A stretch of DNA of 7,508 nucleotides, taken from an uncultured Clostridia bacterium. Lineage in GTDB: Bacteria; Bacillota; Clostridia; Oscillospirales; Oscillospiraceae. The position numbers and the translations under genes were made by a program. Shown here piece by piece: positions 5,423 through 7,508 of the stretch. A model generated the notes under the pieces. It had not been told where the DNA came from. It ran no database searches and was given only the letters and a program-made list of their open reading frames with translations. Position 1 is the stretch's first letter; the number at the start of each line of letters is the position of its first letter. The DNA is taken from the NCBI GenBank assembly GCA_946011705.1, contig CAMGCA010000086.1, forward strand, positions 1-7,508, read 5' to 3'.

Positions 5423-6730
5423 TTACGCCCAGCCATCCGGGAGGGCCAGCTGTTCTTCGATCAGCGGGAAGGCTTCCGCTTTGATACGCCGCCAGGAACG
5501 CTGCTGTCCGTAGATTTCAAAGCGGTGCTGAGCACCCTTCTCCCAGCCGGTGACGGAATCGTTCATGATACTGCCGATCTCCCGCAGCTCCTGCTGCTTC
5601 GGCTCAGACAAACCGTTGCCCAGCGCCTCCCGGTAGAGCATGAGAGAACAGACATAGTCTCCTTTGTAGCTGTCCAGGAATTTCTGAATCAGCCCGGCCT
5701 TGCTGTCCTCCGGCATAAATTCCCGCTGTGCAGTCCGCGCGATTTCTTCTAGTTCCGGGGGCAGAATCAGACTGTAGTTTCCGCTTTGGTAGATGGTCAT
5801 TGCCTCTGCCCAGACCTGCCGGATGTACGCCCGGGAAGCGGCTTCATCTGCCAGAATGTGGGTTTCTGCTTTCTCCGCGTTGACCAGCACCGGGAGAAAA
5901 CGGCGGTTGCCGCTCCTGTCCAGCGGCAGAAAGTCCATGGTATTGGAGGTGCCGGCAAACACGCACTGTCGGGGGCGGTCCTTCGGGTATTTCTCATAGG
6001 GAACCTTATAGGTGTCCTTCTGGCGGCTCAGGAAGGATTTGATTTCCTCAATGCTCCTGGCGTTGGCGGTTGCCAGCATTTCTGCCATCTCAATAATCCA
6101 GTGTCCGTATAGCATCCGGTACAGATTGTCGTCCGACAGCTTTTTGATGTCATCGGAAAACCAGCTGTCATTCATGGCTAGCAGGCGGATGAATGTGGAC
6201 TTGCCTGCGCCCTGCCCGCCCACCAGACACAGCATGGTATCGAATTTGCTGCCCGGATGGAAGACCCGCTGAATCGCACCCAGCAGAAAGATTTTGAAGG
6301 CTTCCGTTGTGTACGGGGTTTTCTCTACGCCCAGAAATCTGGTCAGTGCGTTGCAGATGCGCGCCTCACCATCCCATTGCAGTCCCAGCAAAACATCGCA
6401 GATGGGGTGGTAGTGCGCCTCATTTGCCACAATATCCAGCGCGCACTGGATGTTCTTTTCCGCAGTGATGCTGTAGTTCTCCTCAAAATACAGCCGCAGG
6501 TAGTTGATATCCGTGTCTGTTACCGCTGTATCGGAGCGGCACCAGCCCAGATCCTTCTCAATGTCAATCCGTTCGGTGAGACTGTTGCGGCGAATGGAAT
6601 CTTTCAGAAGGGGGTCATTCTGGAAGACCAGCATGCAGTTTCCGAGACTCTGCATGACGGCTCCCTTGCTGTTCGTCTGGAGCATCAGACGGATTTCCTC
6701 TTTTGTCATAGTCGTGGATTCGCTGTTCAT
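5423..6730 (-). CDS. VapE-like (virulence-associated E) AAA+/SF3-type helicase
   Basis: A 435-residue protein of the VirE/VapE family, found in integrative elements, phages and satellites as the helicase half of a primase-helicase system. Seen in order: an N-terminal region (about 1-150, with SLGNC and the WDG motif of LGLQWDGEARI), Walker A GGQGAGKST at 171-179, a Walker B-like IIEMAE at 212-217, and GTSNTMDFLPLDRSGNRRFLPV (260-281) carrying the sensor and the arginine-finger type RSGNRR. The C-terminal part has no recognised domain. I chose ATG 6730; AAGGAG lies 13 bases upstream and a second AAGGA 2 bases upstream, so spacing is not ideal, and ATG 6709 is an alternative. An in-frame TTG at 6790 has no ribosome site. 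It overlaps the primase-like gene by 116 bases, implying coupled translation. It probably unwinds element DNA during autonomous replication after excision. Confidence 0.88.
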   Translation of the reverse strand: MNSESTTMTKEEIRLMLQTNSKGAVMQSLGNCMLVFQNDPLLKDSIRRNSLTERIDIEKDLGWCRSDTAVTDTDINYLRLYFEENYSITAEKNIQCALDIVANEAHYHPICDVLLGLQWDGEARICNALTRFLGVEKTPYTTEAFKIFLLGAIQRVFHPGSKFDTMLCLVGGQGAGKSTFIRLLAMNDSWFSDDIKKLSDDNLYRMLYGHWIIEMAEMLATANARSIEEIKSFLSRQKDTYKVPYEKYPKDRPRQCVFAGTSNTMDFLPLDRSGNRRFLPVLVNAEKAETHILADEAASRAYIRQVWAEAMTIYQSGNYSLILPPELEEIARTAQREFMPEDSKAGLIQKFLDSYKGDYVCSLMLYREALGNGLSEPKQQELREIGSIMNDSVTGWEKGAQHRFEIYGQQRSWRRIKAEAFPLIEEQLALPDGWA

Positions 6731-7256
6731 ATTCCTTGATTTTCTCCTTGTAGTGTAAATAGATGTCCTGTTTTTCTTCTTCCGTACCAAAGGACAGTTC
6801 CCACAGCAGCTCCTTTGCTGTGGCGCTGTTTTGAAGTGCTTCCGTAAAGTGAGACGGGAAGTCCTGCCCCGGATTGGGTGGTCTGGACTTCCACTTCACG
6901 AGCAGCAGATTGTATGCCCGCAGAACCTCCCGGGCGTGATACACCCAGTCCTCAAATTTCCGCTGCGCCGGGGATTTCCGGACGACAGCTATATCGCAGC
7001 CGACGAACCCTAAATACAACAACACTTTCCTAGCCGAATCAAAAAAAAAAATACCAAATAGTCGGGCGGTGAAGGTGATCACATCTCCCACGGCTCCGCA
7101 GCCGAAGCAGTAGAAGGTTTCGTCCACCTTCATGCTGGGCGTGTGATCGTTATGAAAGGGGCAGCGGCACATACCGCGGGAATTGACGGAAAGCCCGTAG
7201 GCCTCCGCCGCCTGCCGGGTGGTAACGGACTGCTTGATTTGTGCGAAGTTGATCAC
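6615..7256 (-). CDS. CHC2 zinc-finger primase-like protein
   Basis: A 213-residue protein with a DnaG-type CHC2 zinc-binding domain at the N-terminus: C32, H35, C50 and C53 in CPFHNDHTPS and YCFGCG, followed by GDVITFTARLFG. The TOPRIM catalytic domain of full primases is absent, so it is a primase-like zinc protein that probably works with the VapE-type helicase encoded next. The C-terminal half is helical and charged (about 145-190). I chose GTG at 7256 because AAAGGA (7268-7263) lies 6 bases upstream and the product begins MINFAQIKQSV, matching how this family starts as I recall it. ATG 7301 and GTG 7316 in the same frame are poorer. Residues I69-F72 are encoded by an 11-base T tract (A tract 7041-7051 on the + strand), and the following LLYLGFVGC stretch is unusually hydrophobic for this position. 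Confidence 0.85.
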   Translation of the reverse strand: MINFAQIKQSVTTRQAAEAYGLSVNSRGMCRCPFHNDHTPSMKVDETFYCFGCGAVGDVITFTARLFGIFFFDSARKVLLYLGFVGCDIAVVRKSPAQRKFEDWVYHAREVLRAYNLLLVKWKSRPPNPGQDFPSHFTEALQNSATAKELLWELSFGTEEEKQDIYLHYKEKIKEYEQRIHDYDKRGNPSDAPDEQQGSRHAESRKLHAGLPE

Positions 7257-7315
7257 GATGATTCCTTTCTTGTGTTTCCGGGAGATGATTCTTTCAGGCA
7301 TGAGAAAGGCCCCCA

Positions 7316-7339
7316 CCTCCGCAAAAGCGGAAATGGAGG
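7316..7339 (-). promoter_or_regulatory. Small hairpin in the leader of the primase operon
   Basis: Within 24 bases, TCCGC / GCGGA (loop of 4) and CCTCC / GGAGG can pair, in part as alternatives. Both fold the GGAGG at 7320-7316 that lies 14 bases ahead of the in-frame ATG 7301. It could mask that ribosome site, but if the true start is GTG 7256 the effect would be indirect. The rest of 7340-7390 shows no convincing promoter. Confidence 0.2.
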
Positions 7340-7390
7340 CGCGATTGGAACAATTCGTCCTCGTGCCGGGTGAAGCGTGCGTTGTAAATG

Positions 7391-7429
7391 AAAAAGCCCG
7401 TCGAGCGTGCAGCGTTCGATGGGCTTTTT
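7391..7429. terminator. Bidirectional rho-independent terminator
   Basis: AAAAAGCCC at the left and GGGCTTTTT at the right flank a 17-base stem (7391-7407 with 7413-7429, two G-U type pairs, loop of 5). There is an A-run on one side and a T-run on the other, so it works on both strands. It would end the - strand gene whose stop is at 7432-7434, which means the primase-like gene needs its own promoter downstream or depends on read-through. Confidence 0.85.
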
Positions 7430-7431
7430 GT

Positions 7432-7508
7432 TCAGGTATATGCTTTATTCAGTTCCTTTGCCAGAAGCATTCCAACCTGCACGCCGTGCACAAATCCGGC
7501 TTGCTCAT
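7432..7508 (-). CDS. C-terminal end of an unidentified small protein (5' truncated by window)
   Basis: Reading in from the right edge on the - strand, one frame gives 24 residues (EQAGFVHGVQVGMLLAKELN, then KAYT) and a TGA stop, 3 bases before the terminator stem. The G-F-x-x-G-x-x-x-G-M/A-L pattern resembles the tail of short hypothetical proteins common in Clostridia mobile elements, possibly DUF6809-like, but too little is visible for a name. The competing frame that starts at ATG 7508 is only 19 codons and has no family look. Confidence 0.5.
   Translation of the reverse strand, partial: EQAGFVHGVQVGMLLAKELNKAYT

Larger units (their letters stand above)
2667..7508. mobile_element. Integrative element, integrase end and replication module (incomplete)
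   Basis: Six genes on the - strand form a coherent unit: primase-like, VapE-like helicase, ParB-like, excisionase-like and tyrosine integrase, plus the tail of one more gene at the right edge. The integrase is last and reads toward the McrBC side, the usual layout when the attachment site lies just beyond the integrase. The left limit given here is the hairpin after int; the true boundary could be anywhere in about 2459-2704. The right end lies outside the window, so no direct repeat pair can be demonstrated. No relaxase or phage structural gene is visible, so whether this is a conjugative element, a mobilizable element or a phage satellite cannot be decided. McrBC and DUF523 may be flanking DNA, or cargo if the boundary lies further left. 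Confidence 0.6.

Noticed and set aside
4167..5752. Long + strand frames of about 190 codons at 4167-4736 and 5171-5752
   Set aside because: They lie antisense to the clearly identified excisionase, ParB-like and helicase genes, and their products show no domain.
6731..6790. Helicase start at TTG 6790, adding 20 residues
   Set aside because: There is no ribosome site ahead of it, and the added lysine/arginine-rich stretch does not look like the family.
7030..7060. Frameshift in the primase-like gene at the A-run
   Set aside because: The frame is open on both sides and the residues line up with the expected family pattern without an insertion or deletion, so the gene is treated as intact.
7257..7316. 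Primase start at GTG 7316 or ATG 7301
   Set aside because: The GTG overlaps the GGAGG itself and the ATG is 14 bases from it; GTG 7256 has a well-spaced AAAGGA and a family-like N-terminus.
1..7508. CRISPR array, tRNA or rRNA genes, insertion sequence
   Set aside because: No regularly spaced repeats, cloverleaf sequence, ribosomal RNA stretch or transposase was seen.

Overview
The window looks like accessory DNA from a gut-type Firmicute, most likely a Clostridia/Oscillospirales (Ruminococcaceae-like) species. That is an inference from the Gram-positive Shine-Dalgarno sites, the long Gram-positive form of McrC, and the gene set CHC2 primase / VapE helicase / ParB-like / small excisionase / integrase, which I know mainly from integrative elements of that group. 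No rRNA, tRNA or core housekeeping gene is present to settle it.

Left part (1-2458, + strand): the 3' part of mcrB, a complete mcrC and a DUF523 (TudS-like) gene. They are closely spaced, each of the last two has a good ribosome binding site, and they look like one operon. McrBC is a two-subunit restriction system for modified DNA. DUF523 includes iron-sulfur desulfurases that act on thiolated bases, so its position just behind McrBC is worth noting.

Middle (2459-2704): a gene-free stretch packed with hairpins (2499-2517 nested inside a CAAGCA/TGCTTG pair, 2531-2546, 2578-2592). It resembles a transfer origin (oriT) or another single-strand-active site. A perfect 15-bp-stem hairpin at 2667-2699 follows, just after the integrase stop codon.

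Right part (2705-7508, all on the - strand, read right to left): the tail of an unidentified gene, a bidirectional terminator, a CHC2 zinc-finger primase-like gene, an overlapping VapE-type helicase gene, a leader of about 200 bases, a ParB-like gene with a TTG start, an overlapping excisionase-like gene, and a tyrosine recombinase. This is the replication, regulation and integration module of an integrative element. Its integrase end faces the McrBC side, so the element boundary probably lies in or near 2459-2704.

The most striking observation is that the integrase carries a complete XRE (Cro/CI-type) helix-turn-helix domain inserted in its core-binding region. The integrase gene also has its own good promoter (TTGTCA, 17 bp, TATGAT), whose -10 box lies in the centre of a perfect 11-bp-arm inverted repeat. 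Together these suggest an integrase that represses its own promoter. Other points are an 11-base homopolymer in the primase gene where either 1-base slip truncates the protein, a 31-bp near-perfect palindrome inside the parB-like gene, and a possible translated leader ahead of that gene.
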